A DNA stretch of 64,000 nucleotides from Labrenzia sp. VG12 (GCF_002237595.1 NZ_CP022529.1:5176001-5240000); one strand, 5' to 3'. Positions 34,917-44,444 are shown, numbered from the stretch's first letter. Notes: generated by a model not told the origin, from the letters alone. A program made the numbers and translations.

Positions 34917-35372
34917 TCAGACCGGCAGGATGTGCGTGTCCTTGATTTCCTCCATGACCGCATAGGTGTGGGTCTCGCGCACACCGGGAAGGGTCAGCAC
35001 CACGTCCGACAGGAAGGCCCGATAGGCTTCCATGTCCTTGACGCGGCTCTTCATCAGGTAGTCGAAGCCGCCGGCCACCATGTGACACTCCAGGATGTCG
35101 GGAGCGCGCTCGACGGCAGTCTTGAACGCGTCGAAAATTTCCGGCGAGGTGCGCTCCAGCCGGATCTCGACAAAGACCAGCAGGCCGCGATCGATCTTCT
35201 TCGGATCGAGACTGGCGGAGAACCGTTCGATGTAACCGTCCCGCACCAGCCGTTTCATGCGCTCGGCTGTTGCGGTGGCCGACAGGCTGATCCGCTCGGA
35301 CAGATCCGTGTTGGTTATGCGGGCATCTTCCTGAAGAACCTTCAGAATACGCCGGTCTATCGCGTCGAGCAT
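34917..35372 (-). CDS. putR: Lrp/AsnC-family regulator, probable putA activator
   Basis: The 151-residue protein has an N-terminal helix-turn-helix (LDAIDRRILKVLQEDARITNTDLSERISLSATATAERMKRLV). A RAM/AsnC ligand-binding domain follows (GLLVFVEIRLERTSPEIFDAFKTAVERAPDILECHMVAGGFDYLMKSRVKD). In other Alphaproteobacteria, Lrp-type PutR proteins adjacent to putA activate it in the presence of proline; the same role is inferred from the divergent arrangement. I choose ATG 35372, preceded by GGAGA eight bases upstream, over ATGs at 35387 and 35405. Confidence 0.88.
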   Translation of the reverse strand: MLDAIDRRILKVLQEDARITNTDLSERISLSATATAERMKRLVRDGYIERFSASLDPKKIDRGLLVFVEIRLERTSPEIFDAFKTAVERAPDILECHMVAGGFDYLMKSRVKDMEAYRAFLSDVVLTLPGVRETHTYAVMEEIKDTHILPV

Positions 35373-35513
35373 AGTGAAATTCTCCATAAATTTCAATTTG
35401 ACCAAAAATTACACGGAAAGTAGGCTGAAAAACAGAGAAAACCGGCCATTGAGATCAGGTATTTTAGGGAAATCTAATGACCTGGCCCTGGAGGGGCCCT
35501 TTGGGAGGCACTC
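35373..35513. promoter_or_regulatory. putR/putA divergent regulatory region
   Basis: This 141-base AT-rich gap separates the divergent putR and putA starts. It contains several AT-rich dyads suited to Lrp binding, for example AAATTTCAATTTG near 35388 and TTTTAGGGAAATCTAA near 35462. GGGAGG lies five bases before the putA ATG. Exact promoter elements cannot be fixed by eye. Confidence 0.5.
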
Positions 35514-38500
35514 ATGACCGCACAGTCTGCAGCCATGACGACTTTTGAAAACACTGATATCGAACCGTTCCGCGCGGCCTATGCCCCGGACGACAAGCCG
35601 CTTGTCGAAACCCTCTTGAAAGAGGCCAAGGGCGATCCGGTGGTCGAAAAACTGATCGACCAGCGTGCCCGCGGCTACATTGAGGACATGCGCTCCGTCC
35701 AGGTCGGCCTTGGTGGGGTCGAGGACTTCATGCGCGAATTCGGCCTGACGACGCGCGAGGGCCTCGCCATGATGGTGCTGGCGGAGGCGTTGCTGCGTGT
35801 GCCGGATGCCCAGACCGCCGACAAGCTGATCGAGGACAAGCTGGCGGCTGCCAAATTCGACGACCCCTCGGGTCCGAAATCCGACACCTGGCTGGTGTCG
35901 GCTTCCTCCTGGGCGCTGGGCGTCACCTCACGCCTGCTGCACCCGGGCGACACGCCGCAATCGATCCTGTCCAGCCTGGTGAAACGCATGGGCATGCCGA
36001 CCGTGCGAGTGGCGACCCGCAAGGCCATGCAGCTGCTCGGGCACCAGTTCGTGCTTGGTGAAACCATCCAGAAGGCACTGGAACGGGCCAAGGCGCAGGA
36101 AGCCAAGGGTTACCGCTATTCCTACGATATGCTGGGGGAAGGTGCCCGCACCGCAAAGGATGCCGAGCGCTACTTCCAGTCCTATGCCAATGCCATTGAA
36201 GCCATTGGCAAGTCCGCCGGCGACAAGGATCTGCCGGAGCGGCCGGGCATTTCGGTGAAACTGTCGGCGCTGCATCCGCGTTACGAGGCCGTCAATGGCG
36301 AACGTGTGCGCGATGAACTCCTGCCGAAACTGCGCGAACTGGTCCAGATGGCCAAGGACCGCAATCTCAACTTCACCGTCGATGCCGAAGAGGCCGACCG
36401 GCTGGAGATTTCCCTAGACGTCATCGCCATGCTGCTGAACGACCCGGTTACCGAAGGCTGGGACGGCTTTGGTCTGGCGGTGCAGGCCTATCAGAAACGC
36501 GGTGTTGAGGTGATCGACTGGCTGGTCAGGGCCGCGCGCAAGACCAATCGCAAGCTGATGGTACGGCTCGTCAAGGGCGCCTACTGGGATACGGAAATCA
36601 AGCACGCCCAGGAAGGCGGCGCCGAGGGCTACCCGGTCTTCACCCGCAAGGCGGCGACCGATCTCTCCTATCTGTGCTGTGCCAAACGCATGCTGGCCGC
36701 TCGTGACGTGCTTTACCCGCAATTTGCCACGCACAATGCCTTGACCGTCGCCCAGATCATCGAACTGGCCGGCGGCAAGGCCGAAGGCTACGAGTTCCAG
36801 CGTCTCCACGGCATGGGTGAGAGCCTCTACAAGTCGGTTGTTGAGCGCGACGGTTTTCCCTGCCGGATCTACGCCCCGGTCGGCGGTCACAAGGATCTCC
36901 TGGCCTATCTGGTGCGCCGGCTTCTGGAAAACGGCGCCAATTCCTCCTTCGTCACCATTGTCGGCGACGCCAATGTGCCGACCGAAGATCTTCTGAAACG
37001 GCCCGAGCAGCTGCTTGACCATGGCCACCACGCGGTCAATCGTTCGATCCCGCTGCCAAAGGAGCTCTATGGCGCCAGCCGTGACAATTCCGATGGCATC
37101 GAGTTCGGCTGGGCCGCTGAGCGCAACCTTCTGACCAGCGGCATGGCCAAAACCACGGCCCCCTTCACCGAAGCGGGCCCGCTCGGTGCCGGGCTGAAGG
37201 CGGCTGGGGAGGTCCATCCGGTCTTTGCGCCGATGGATGGCAGCACCAGGGTCGGCACGGTCCGCTTTGCCGACAAAGACACAGCGTACAAGGCCATCGT
37301 GAACGCGCAAAAGGGGTTCGAGGCCTGGTCCAGGCGTCCGGTTGAAGAGCGGGCGGCTGCGCTCGACAAGGTCGGCGATCTCCTGGAAGAACATCGCGAC
37401 CGGCTGATGATGATCCTCTCCATGGAAGCCGGGAAATGCCTGACGGACGGCATTGCCGAGATCCGCGAGGCGGTCGATTTCTGCCGTTATTATGCGGCCG
37501 AGGCGCGTGCGCAATTTGGCGAAGGCCGGCTGATGCCTGGTCCGACCGGCGAGGAAAACCGCTACCGCCACCGCGGCCGCGGGGTCTTCGTCTGCATTTC
37601 GCCCTGGAATTTCCCGCTGGCGATCTTTTTGGGCCAGATCAGCGCCGCGCTGCTGGCCGGCAATGCCGTTGTTGCCAAACCGGCGGAACAAACGCCGCTG
37701 ATTGCCTATGAAACCGCCAAGCTGATGTACCAGGCCGGCGTTCCGGAAGATGCGTTCTACCTGCTGCCCGGTGAAGGCGATGTCGGCGCCGCCCTGACCT
37801 CCCATCCGGCGGTGGCTGGCGTGGCCTTTACCGGCTCCACCGAAACCGCCTGGGCAATCAATGGCACGTTGGCAACCAAACGCGGTCCGATCGTGCCGCT
37901 GATTGCCGAAACCGGCGGGATCAACGCCATGATTGTTGACGCAACGGCCCTGCCCGAGCAGGTCTGCGACGATGTCATGATGTCGGCCTTCCGCTCCGCC
38001 GGCCAGCGCTGCTCGGCTTTGCGCCTGCTCTATGTTCAGGAAGATGTCGCCGACAGCCTGCTGGCCATGCTGGAAGGCGCGGCGAAGGAGCTCTCCCTCG
38101 GCGATCCGCGCCTGCCGTCAACTGACATCGGCCCCGTGATTGATGACGAGGCCCGCGACAACATCCGGGCGCATGTCGATGACATGAAGGAAAGCCAGAA
38201 GCTCCGCTTCGCCGGTCAGACGCCACAGGGCAAACTCGCCAACGGCTCCTGGGTGGCGCCGCACATCATCGAGCTCGACAAGGCCGAAGCGCTGACGCGC
38301 GAAGTCTTCGGCCCGGTTCTGCATGTTGTGCGCTACAAGGCCAGGGATCTTGACGAAGTGCTCGACCAGATCGCCGGCACCGGCTACGGCCTGACGCTCG
38401 GCGTGCACAGCCGCATCGATGCGACGGTGAAGAAGGTTGTCGACCGGCTTTCCGTCGGCAATGTCTATGTCAACCGCAACACCATCGGCGCGGTGGTCGG

Positions 38501-38654
38501 CACGCAGCCTTTTGGCGGTTCCGGACTTTCCGGCACCGGTCCGAAGGCCGGCGGCCCGTCCTACCTGACAAGGTTCGCGCTGGAACAGGTCGTCTCGATC
38601 AACACGGCGGCGGCCGGCGGCAATGCCAGCCTGGTCGCCGCGTCGGACGACTGA
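35514..38654 (+). CDS. putA: Bifunctional proline dehydrogenase / L-glutamate gamma-semialdehyde dehydrogenase
   Basis: PutA oxidises proline to glutamate in two steps with FAD and NAD. The 1046-residue protein has the PRODH barrel (about residues 60-480), with landmarks RLVKGAYWDTEIKHAQ and FQRLHGMGESLY. The P5C dehydrogenase domain (about 530-1010) has ISPWNFPLAIFLGQISAALLAGN, FTGSTETAWAI and the catalytic cysteine in SAGQRCSALRL (C833). The N-terminal ribbon-helix-helix DNA-binding domain of enterobacterial PutA is absent, consistent with regulation by the divergent PutR. The start ATG 35514 has GGGAGG upstream. Confidence 0.97.
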   Translation: MTAQSAAMTTFENTDIEPFRAAYAPDDKPLVETLLKEAKGDPVVEKLIDQRARGYIEDMRSVQVGLGGVEDFMREFGLTTREGLAMMVLAEALLRVPDAQTADKLIEDKLAAAKFDDPSGPKSDTWLVSASSWALGVTSRLLHPGDTPQSILSSLVKRMGMPTVRVATRKAMQLLGHQFVLGETIQKALERAKAQEAKGYRYSYDMLGEGARTAKDAERYFQSYANAIEAIGKSAGDKDLPERPGISVKLSALHPRYEAVNGERVRDELLPKLRELVQMAKDRNLNFTVDAEEADRLEISLDVIAMLLNDPVTEGWDGFGLAVQAYQKRGVEVIDWLVRAARKTNRKLMVRLVKGAYWDTEIKHAQEGGAEGYPVFTRKAATDLSYLCCAKRMLAARDVLYPQFATHNALTVAQIIELAGGKAEGYEFQRLHGMGESLYKSVVERDGFPCRIYAPVGGHKDLLAYLVRRLLENGANSSFVTIVGDANVPTEDLLKRPEQLLDHGHHAVNRSIPLPKELYGASRDNSDGIEFGWAAERNLLTSGMAKTTAPFTEAGPLGAGLKAAGEVHPVFAPMDGSTRVGTVRFADKDTAYKAIVNAQKGFEAWSRRPVEERAAALDKVGDLLEEHRDRLMMILSMEAGKCLTDGIAEIREAVDFCRYYAAEARAQFGEGRLMPGPTGEENRYRHRGRGVFVCISPWNFPLAIFLGQISAALLAGNAVVAKPAEQTPLIAYETAKLMYQAGVPEDAFYLLPGEGDVGAALTSHPAVAGVAFTGSTETAWAINGTLATKRGPIVPLIAETGGINAMIVDATALPEQVCDDVMMSAFRSAGQRCSALRLLYVQEDVADSLLAMLEGAAKELSLGDPRLPSTDIGPVIDDEARDNIRAHVDDMKESQKLRFAGQTPQGKLANGSWVAPHIIELDKAEALTREVFGPVLHVVRYKARDLDEVLDQIAGTGYGLTLGVHSRIDATVKKVVDRLSVGNVYVNRNTIGAVVGTQPFGGSGLSGTGPKAGGPSYLTRFALEQVVSINTAAAGGNASLVAASDD

Positions 38655-38688
38655 ATGGGACAGCCATTGGTCTGAAAAAACTCGCTTT

Positions 38689-38805
38689 CGTCATCCCGGT
38701 CAAGCGCAGCACAGGCCGGGACCGGAGAGCCGCAAAGCCTTGAAGTACTTCAGGGTTATCGGCGCCCCGGTCCCGGACTTTCGCTTCGCAGCGTCCGGGA
38801 TAACG
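38689..38805. repeat. Paired inverted palindromic element, copy 5
   Basis: The left half is CGTCA, arm TCCCGGT, a 14-base loop, arm GCCGGGA, then CCGGAG. The right half on the other strand is CGTTA, arm TCCCGGA, a 16-base loop, arm TCCGGGA, then CCGGGG. It sits between the convergent putA and hrpB genes, 34 bases after the putA stop. Confidence 0.7.
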
Positions 38806-38828
38806 GTAGCGAATCCTGTTTGGAGGCA

Positions 38829-41300
38829 CTACGTCCCCCGCGGCTTCGCCCGCCTGGTCGCCTCCGCCGAGGTCGGATCGTCCGGCCAGGGGTGTTTGGG
38901 ATAGCGGCCCTTCATGTCGGCCTTCACGTCGGCCCAGGAACCGGCCCAGAAGCCGGGCAGGTCCTTCGTGATCTGGATGGGCCGCTGCGCCGGCGAGAGC
39001 AGTTCCAGGATCAGCGGGAGCCTGCCGTCGCAGACGCTTGGATGGTCTTTCAAGCCGAACAGTTCCTGCACCCGGATCGACAGGGTCGGCCCGGCCGCTG
39101 CACCATAGTCGATCGGGACCTTGCTGCCCGTCGGTGCCGTGAAATGGGACGGGGCAAGCGCGTCCAGCCGGTTGGCCGCGTCATAGGGCAGGAGCGCCGT
39201 CAGCGCGTTTCCTAAAAGCGCAGCATCGATGGCGGCAAGGCTGGTGCAGCCTGCCAGGAACGGCTGCAGCCAGGTCTCAAGACTGTCCGTCAACGCGCTG
39301 TCGGAGAGATCCGGCAGGTCCTCCGCGCCGTTCTCCCGCGCATAGGTCACGCGTTTCTTCAGCCTTTGCTGGTCCTTGCTCCAGGCCAGCCGCGTCACAC
39401 CGCGCCGCCGGGTTTCGGCAATCAGGGCACGCTCGACGGCGTCCGGGTCCGCCGACCGGATCTGCACGGATTTCAGCTCGACCGCCTTGTAGCGCTTGAC
39501 CCGTCTTGCTTTCAGCGCCCCGTCACCGGTCAGCTGCACCTCGTCCTCTTCGACAATCTCGGCGGCAAACAGATCCTCGATCTCGTCCTCTGCAATCGGT
39601 GCGCAGAGCTGGATGCGGCCGCTGGCCGCCTTGCCCTGGATGTCGGCGACGGTCAGGAACGGCTGGCGCGCAAGACCATGCTCAGGCTCCAGTTCAGCGC
39701 CTCTTCCATTGGCAAGCCGGAACCGGCCTGTCTGACCGCGTTGCTGGGCAACCCGGTCCGGATAGGCGAGCGCCAGCAGCAATCCGGCGCTTTCCGTGTC
39801 GAAGTCATTGCCGCTGCCGCCTGCCTGTTTCAACCAGCGTTCGGCCAGCAGCCGGCCATCTTTCGCTCTCGGGCTCCTGTCGTTTTTCAGGTTTTGCAGG
39901 CGCGCGCGCAGATCCGGATCACGGCCTCCAAGGCCGGGCTCGGAAAGGATCAGCGCGATCAGGGCAGCGGTGCGGCCAAGACCACGCGCCGATCCCTCGA
40001 TCACCATGTGCGCGAGACGCGGATGCAGCGGCAGATTGGCAAGCGCCTTGCCGTCGCCGGTCAGCCGCCCGCCGGCATCCAGGGCGTGAAGGTCCTGGAG
40101 CAGGGTTCTTGCCTCCTGCCAGGCGGCTTGCGGTGGTGGATCGGCAAAGGTGAGGTCGGCCGGATCGAACGTGCCCCAGGCAGCCAGATCCAGAACCAGA
40201 CCGGTGAGGTCCGCCTCCAGGATTTCCGGTGCTTCGGCCCGGGGCAGGGCGGCAGTCTGGGCTTCGTCCCAGAGCCGGTAACAGACGCCGGGCTCCGTTC
40301 GCCCGGCGCGGCCGCGGCGCTGGTCTGCCGAGGCGCGCGACACCCGCACGGTCTCCAGACGTGTCAATCCGGTCTGCGGTTCGTATTTCGGCACCCGTGC
40401 GAGACCACTGTCGATCACGACCCGCACGCCTTCAATCGTCAGCGAGGTCTGGGCAATCGCGCTCGCGAGCACGATCTTGCGATGGCCGTCGGCGGCCGGC
40501 CGGATGGCTGCGTCCTGTGACCTGGCGTCGAGGCCGCCATAGAGCGGTGCCACCTGGCAATGGGCCGGGAGCTTGCCGTCCAGCATGTCGGCGGTTCGCC
40601 GGATTTCACCCTGTCCCGGCAGGAAGACAAGCACCGAGCCGGTTTCCTCGGTGATGGCCTGACGGATGGCCCGGACGACCTGGGGTTCGATGCGTTCGTT
40701 CGGTGACTTGCCGAGATAGCGTGTTTCGACCGGGAAGCTGCGGCCCTTGCTTTCAATGACCGGTGCATCGCCCAGGAGCCTTGAAATGCCGGCAGCATCC
40801 AGCGTCGCGGACATGGGAAGAAGGCGGAGGTCGTCACGAAGCGCGGATTGCACGTCCAATGCGAGCGCCAGGCCCAGGTCACCGTCGAGAGACCGTTCGT
40901 GGAATTCGTCGAACAGGATCGCGGCGACGCCGGTGAGTTCCGGATCGTCCAGGATGAGGCGGGTGAAAACCCCTTCGGTGATCACCTCGATCCGGGTCCT
41001 GGCACTGACCCTGGTTTCCATACGGACCCGGTAGCCGACCGTTTCGCCCGGTTTTTCGCCAAGTTCGCCGGCCATGCGCCGGGCAGCAGCGCGTGCCGCC
41101 AGGCGGCGCGGTTCCAGGACCAGGATCTTGCCGTCGCCGCGCCAGCCGGCCGTCAGGAGGGCCAGGGGAACGCGCGTGGTCTTGCCCGCACCAGGCTCGG
41201 CGACGAGCACGGCATTGTTGCCGGCGTCCAGCGCCTCCAGCAGTTCCGGCAGGACACCGTCAATCGGCAGCGGTGCCCCGAAGGTCGGGACAAGGGTCAT
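38829..41300 (-). CDS. hrpB: ATP-dependent helicase HrpB
   Basis: The 823-residue DEAH-box helicase has motif I EPGAGKTTRVPLALL, motif II DEFHER, motif III SAT and the later QRRGRAGRTEPGVCYRLW (motif VI). The HrpB-specific C-terminal region follows (PIDYGAAAGPTLSIRVQELFGLKDHPSV). HrpB proteins are RNA-helicase-like and of unclear role. The gene is the last of a same-strand group mgsA-glk-hrpB; its ATG lies seven bases after the glk stop. Confidence 0.95.
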   Translation of the reverse strand: MTLVPTFGAPLPIDGVLPELLEALDAGNNAVLVAEPGAGKTTRVPLALLTAGWRGDGKILVLEPRRLAARAAARRMAGELGEKPGETVGYRVRMETRVSARTRIEVITEGVFTRLILDDPELTGVAAILFDEFHERSLDGDLGLALALDVQSALRDDLRLLPMSATLDAAGISRLLGDAPVIESKGRSFPVETRYLGKSPNERIEPQVVRAIRQAITEETGSVLVFLPGQGEIRRTADMLDGKLPAHCQVAPLYGGLDARSQDAAIRPAADGHRKIVLASAIAQTSLTIEGVRVVIDSGLARVPKYEPQTGLTRLETVRVSRASADQRRGRAGRTEPGVCYRLWDEAQTAALPRAEAPEILEADLTGLVLDLAAWGTFDPADLTFADPPPQAAWQEARTLLQDLHALDAGGRLTGDGKALANLPLHPRLAHMVIEGSARGLGRTAALIALILSEPGLGGRDPDLRARLQNLKNDRSPRAKDGRLLAERWLKQAGGSGNDFDTESAGLLLALAYPDRVAQQRGQTGRFRLANGRGAELEPEHGLARQPFLTVADIQGKAASGRIQLCAPIAEDEIEDLFAAEIVEEDEVQLTGDGALKARRVKRYKAVELKSVQIRSADPDAVERALIAETRRRGVTRLAWSKDQQRLKKRVTYARENGAEDLPDLSDSALTDSLETWLQPFLAGCTSLAAIDAALLGNALTALLPYDAANRLDALAPSHFTAPTGSKVPIDYGAAAGPTLSIRVQELFGLKDHPSVCDGRLPLILELLSPAQRPIQITKDLPGFWAGSWADVKADMKGRYPKHPWPDDPTSAEATRRAKPRGT

Positions 41301-41307
41301 GATGTCG

Positions 41308-42336
41308 TCAGGCGGCCCCGTTCATCCACTGCCGGCCCTGCATGTCGACGGCAAAGGCGTCCGGCGTGCGGGCAAAGGATGCAAGGCCCTCAAGCGCGGG
41401 ATCCGGATGGCGCACGATGAAGGTCGGGATCTTGGCCATCAGCGCCTCGTGCGGCGCCTTGGCTTCGAACGCTTCCCGGAAGCCGCCATCTGTCAGGAAG
41501 CGGGTGATCCGTGGCGTGACGCCGCCGGTCAGGTAGACGCCGCCGCGGGCAAGCACGGTCAGCGCGAAGTCGCCGGCAACGCGGCCAAGCGCGCGGGCAA
41601 ACACCTCAAGGGTTTTGACGGCGACCGGATCGTTGTCTTCCGCAGCCGCGGTAATGGCGGCGGCGGTGGCAAAACTGCGTTCGGCCTTCAGGTGGGCCGC
41701 AACGCCGCGCGCCAGGCGCGGCAGGCCGGTGCCGCTCAGGATCTGTTCGGCGCCCAGGCGTTCCCCGACCCGTTCGATATGCGGCCAGAGGTCCATGTCT
41801 TCGGCCGTGACGGGCCCGAGCTCCACGTGCCCACCTTCGCCCGGTACCGGAATCCAGGTGTTGGACGCATAGATCATGGCCGCGGCCCCGAGGCCGGTTC
41901 CCGGACCCAGGACGAATTTGGCGCTTTCCTTCCGGACGGCGCCGGAGCCAACCTGTTCGATGTCTTCACCGCGATACCCCGGCAAGGCGAGAGCCTGGGC
42001 CTCGAAATCGTTGAGCACGATGACTTCTTCCAGACCGAGATCTGCGATCATCTTCAGAGGTTCGATGACCCAGGCCGCATTGGTCAGCGGGATCCGGTCG
42101 CCTGTGACCGGGCCGGCCACGGCGATGATGGCCGTGCGCGGCGTCGGGCCGGTCCCGTTCATCACCACTTCGCGGATGGCGGAGGAAATGTCGGGATGAC
42201 CGGCGGTCGCGGTCTTGCCGCACATGCGCGTGGGCGCGCTTGCGTCATCCACAAGGGCGAAACGGGCGTTGGTGCCGCCGATGTCGGCAACAAGGACCGG
42301 ATAGGCAAAGGCTTTGGAGCGGGTCGAAAAACTCAT
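41308..42336 (-). CDS. glk: Glucokinase
   Basis: The 342-residue ROK-independent bacterial glucokinase phosphorylates glucose with ATP. It has the phosphate loop VADIGGTNARFALVD, the catalytic-base region VLNDFEAQALALPGY, the adenosine-binding loop GPGTGLGAAAMIY and PGEGGHVELGPV. Its ATG overlaps the mgsA stop by four bases (ATGA), so the two are translationally coupled. Confidence 0.95.
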   Translation of the reverse strand: MSFSTRSKAFAYPVLVADIGGTNARFALVDDASAPTRMCGKTATAGHPDISSAIREVVMNGTGPTPRTAIIAVAGPVTGDRIPLTNAAWVIEPLKMIADLGLEEVIVLNDFEAQALALPGYRGEDIEQVGSGAVRKESAKFVLGPGTGLGAAAMIYASNTWIPVPGEGGHVELGPVTAEDMDLWPHIERVGERLGAEQILSGTGLPRLARGVAAHLKAERSFATAAAITAAAEDNDPVAVKTLEVFARALGRVAGDFALTVLARGGVYLTGGVTPRITRFLTDGGFREAFEAKAPHEALMAKIPTFIVRHPDPALEGLASFARTPDAFAVDMQGRQWMNGAA

Positions 42337-42764
42337 GAGGAAACGGCGCCGACTTCGGGTGTCTCTGAAGTGGTTCTGAGACCCTGCAGGCGCGCGGAAC
42401 GCAGCAGGATATCAGCGGTCGACGGGTTGAGGGCCATCGGCATGTCATAGACAAGCGCAAGCCGCATCAAAGCCTTGACGTCGACATCGTGCGGCATGGG
42501 CGACAGGGGATCGACAAAGAAGATCAGACCCTGCAGCTCGCCTTCCGCGATCATCGCGCCGATCTGCTGGTCACCGCCGAGCGGGCCGCTTTTCAGCCGG
42601 GTCAGTTTCAGCTCCGGGCAGGCTTCCAGGATCCGGCCGCCGGTCGTTCCGGTGCCGACAAGATTGAAATCGGCCAGCTTCTCCCGATGTCGCAGGGCAA
42701 ACTCCACCATGACATCCTTCTTGGCGTCATGAGCGACAAGCGCAAGGGTGGGCGTGGCTGTCAT
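42333..42764 (-). CDS. mgsA: Methylglyoxal synthase
   Basis: MgsA converts dihydroxyacetone phosphate to methylglyoxal and phosphate, relieving sugar-phosphate stress. The 143-residue product has the family landmarks VAHDAKK, GTGTTGG, LKSGPLGGDQQIGAMI (catalytic Asp in GGDQQ) and DPLSPMPHDVDVKALMRLA. I choose ATG 42764, with GAGGA seven bases upstream; the TTG immediately before it would add one residue. Coupling to glucokinase links hexose phosphorylation to the overflow route. Confidence 0.95.
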   Translation of the reverse strand: MTATPTLALVAHDAKKDVMVEFALRHREKLADFNLVGTGTTGGRILEACPELKLTRLKSGPLGGDQQIGAMIAEGELQGLIFFVDPLSPMPHDVDVKALMRLALVYDMPMALNPSTADILLRSARLQGLRTTSETPEVGAVSS

Positions 42765-42888
42765 CAACTATCCTCTTTGGCGGCGGCAACTGTGAGCCGC
42801 ATGTGTTTAGCCGCTCAAAGCGCTTTAGGCAAAGGGAGATGCAAAAGCGGATTGCAGAACCTGTCCATAAGGCAGGCCGGTCAGGTCG

Positions 42889-42925
42889 GAAAAGAAAAAG
42901 CCGCGCTCTTTTGCAAGGCGCGGCT
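42889..42925 (-). terminator. Rho-independent terminator of the DUF1194 gene
   Basis: On the minus strand an 8-bp stem AGCCGCGC/GCGCGGCT with an 11-base loop is followed by TTTTTCTTTT. It lies 27 bases past the stop codon at 42952. Confidence 0.85.
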
Positions 42926-42951
42926 CAGTCATCGCATAAGGAAACGTGGCG

Positions 42952-43806
42952 TCAGTCGAACAGATTGCAGCGGATCGGTTCACGCCCGGAAGCACGCTGG
43001 AAATAGGCGTCCGGCTCCGGCAGGTGCAGGCCGGCGATCTCCATGACCAGTTTCATGCGGATCGCATCGGCAAAGCCTTCCTGGCTGCGCACCGGAATTG
43101 CGAAGGAGCCCGGGCCGCCGATCACGCAATCCTCGTAATAGTGGTCGAGATTGAGCATGGCCTGCCAGGTGTTCTTGTTGGATTTCATCATCAGCGGAAG
43201 GCCGTTGATGGTCACACCGGCAGCAACCATCCGGTCCCGCATCTCGGTGACAGAACCACCCTGGTTGTTCGGTCCGTCACCGGAAATGTCGATTACGCGG
43301 CGCAGACCCATGAACTGGTTGTTCTGTACCAGCTGCACGGATTTCTGGAGGGCCGAGGCGATGGAGGTTCGCTGGACCTGGCGCAGCGGAGCTTCGGCGA
43401 TTTTCGAAGCGAAGTGAGCGGCGGAGGCTTCGTCCTGGATTACGGTCCAGTCGGCAACGATGAAGTGTTCATCGACACCGCCCCATTCCATATAGGTGAC
43501 GGCGACCCGGCCGATCGGGCCGACCTGGATGGCATCAAGGAACTCGCGGGAGGTCAGGGCGGCCACATAGCCGGCGCGCTGGACTTCCTGCTCTTCGGTA
43601 TCCATGGACTGGGAAATGTCGACCGCCAGGACAAGCTCGACATCGACCTCGTTGGCCGGATCGTAGCTGTATTGCGCCGAGGCGAATGTCATCGGCCGGA
43701 AGTCCCGGCTTGAAGCTGGTGCGGCGAAAAGGAGAGCCGCACAGAAGAGAGACAGTATCGTTGTAACTGTCGGTGCACAGTAGTTCTTTGTTATGTCGAG
43801 ACGCAT
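42952..43806 (-). CDS. Exported DUF1194 protein with von Willebrand factor A-like fold
   Basis: The 284-residue product has a signal peptide (MRLDITKNYCAPTVTTILSLFCAALLFAAPASS). It has a VWA-type metal site DISQS (DxSxS) near residue 65 and later ISGDGPNNQGG, the conserved acidic loop of DUF1194. Function of the family is unknown; the domain suggests metal-dependent protein binding in the periplasm. I choose ATG 43806, with AAGGAGA six bases upstream, over an ATG 39 bases earlier. It is monocistronic with its own terminator. Confidence 0.88.
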   Translation of the reverse strand: MRLDITKNYCAPTVTTILSLFCAALLFAAPASSRDFRPMTFASAQYSYDPANEVDVELVLAVDISQSMDTEEQEVQRAGYVAALTSREFLDAIQVGPIGRVAVTYMEWGGVDEHFIVADWTVIQDEASAAHFASKIAEAPLRQVQRTSIASALQKSVQLVQNNQFMGLRRVIDISGDGPNNQGGSVTEMRDRMVAAGVTINGLPLMMKSNKNTWQAMLNLDHYYEDCVIGGPGSFAIPVRSQEGFADAIRMKLVMEIAGLHLPEPDAYFQRASGREPIRCNLFD

Positions 43807-44085
43807 GGGTTTCTCCTTATGCGAGCCATTCGGCTGCGTTGCCACGTCTCCCCGTTTTATTTTGTTGTTGAATTCCTTATCTTTTCGTTTCTCGTGATTC
43901 CTACCTAGGCACTGGCGAATGCCTTGCTTCAGCTTGCGAATTTACTTAGCAAGCTACATGCCAAAAGTAGCTCAGATCCTCTTGCACGGCAAAAGGAAAG
44001 TGCACGGAGTGCGTATTATATCCACAGATGGTGTTTCCCTTGGGTAAATGCCAGAGGTTTCGTCTGGCGCGGCGGGTTAACGAAT

Positions 44086-44113
44086 CCTTACGTCTGCGTA
44101 AGGGTGTGTTTTT
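44086..44113 (+). terminator. Possible terminator, end of a small RNA or leader
   Basis: CCTTACG (44086-44092) pairs with CGTAAGG (44097-44103) across TCTG, and TTTTT follows after a short gap. It would end a transcript that starts within the preceding 150 bases. No promoter was confirmed. Confidence 0.3.
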
Positions 44114-44139
44114 GCGCCCAAAATCGGCCTCAAGGGGCA

Positions 44140-44157
44140 TTTCAACATTTGTTGAAA
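44140..44157. promoter_or_regulatory. Candidate SorC-family operator, perfect palindrome
   Basis: TTTCAACATTTGTTGAAA is an 18-base site with perfect 7-base arms and an ATTT centre. Dyads of this TTCAAC/GTTGAA form resemble operators of SorC/DeoR-type nucleoside regulators. It lies 450 bases upstream of the regulator gene, so the binding assignment is inference. Confidence 0.5.
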
Positions 44158-44395
44158 CAAAGCTGCGCGGCTTGAGGAGAAGTGCCTGGGCATCGGACGC
44201 GAGCCGTCTGGCGAGATCAATATTTCAAAAAGGAATGCCTCAAATGCGCACTCAGTGCAGTGCCTGGCGGGCATGCAGGATGCAAGCAGCCCGGTCGTTT
44301 TTGCCGGTGGGCTAGGCAGTTTTTGCCGCTTGGGCGCGATTCCGGAGGGAATTCAGGCAGAATTTGCCGCCGCGTAGAAGTGGTGAGTGCACAAT

Positions 44396-44444
44396 GTTGC
44401 TGCCTAGAAATGCAGCAACCGGCCAGAAAGTCGGCAGTTTTTTT
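44396..44444 (+). promoter_or_regulatory. Hairpin followed by a T7 tract, attenuator-like
   Basis: GTTGCTGC (44396-44403) pairs perfectly with GCAGCAAC (44412-44419). A competing pair, CTGCC (44400-44404) with GGCAG (44433-44437), would sit directly before seven T residues (44438-44444). The two pairings exclude each other, which is the hallmark of an attenuator. It lies 160 bases before the regulator start. Confidence 0.4.

Noticed and set aside
36414..37805. A 463-codon minus-strand frame across putA
   Set aside because: It is a shadow frame produced by GC-rich third positions in putA.
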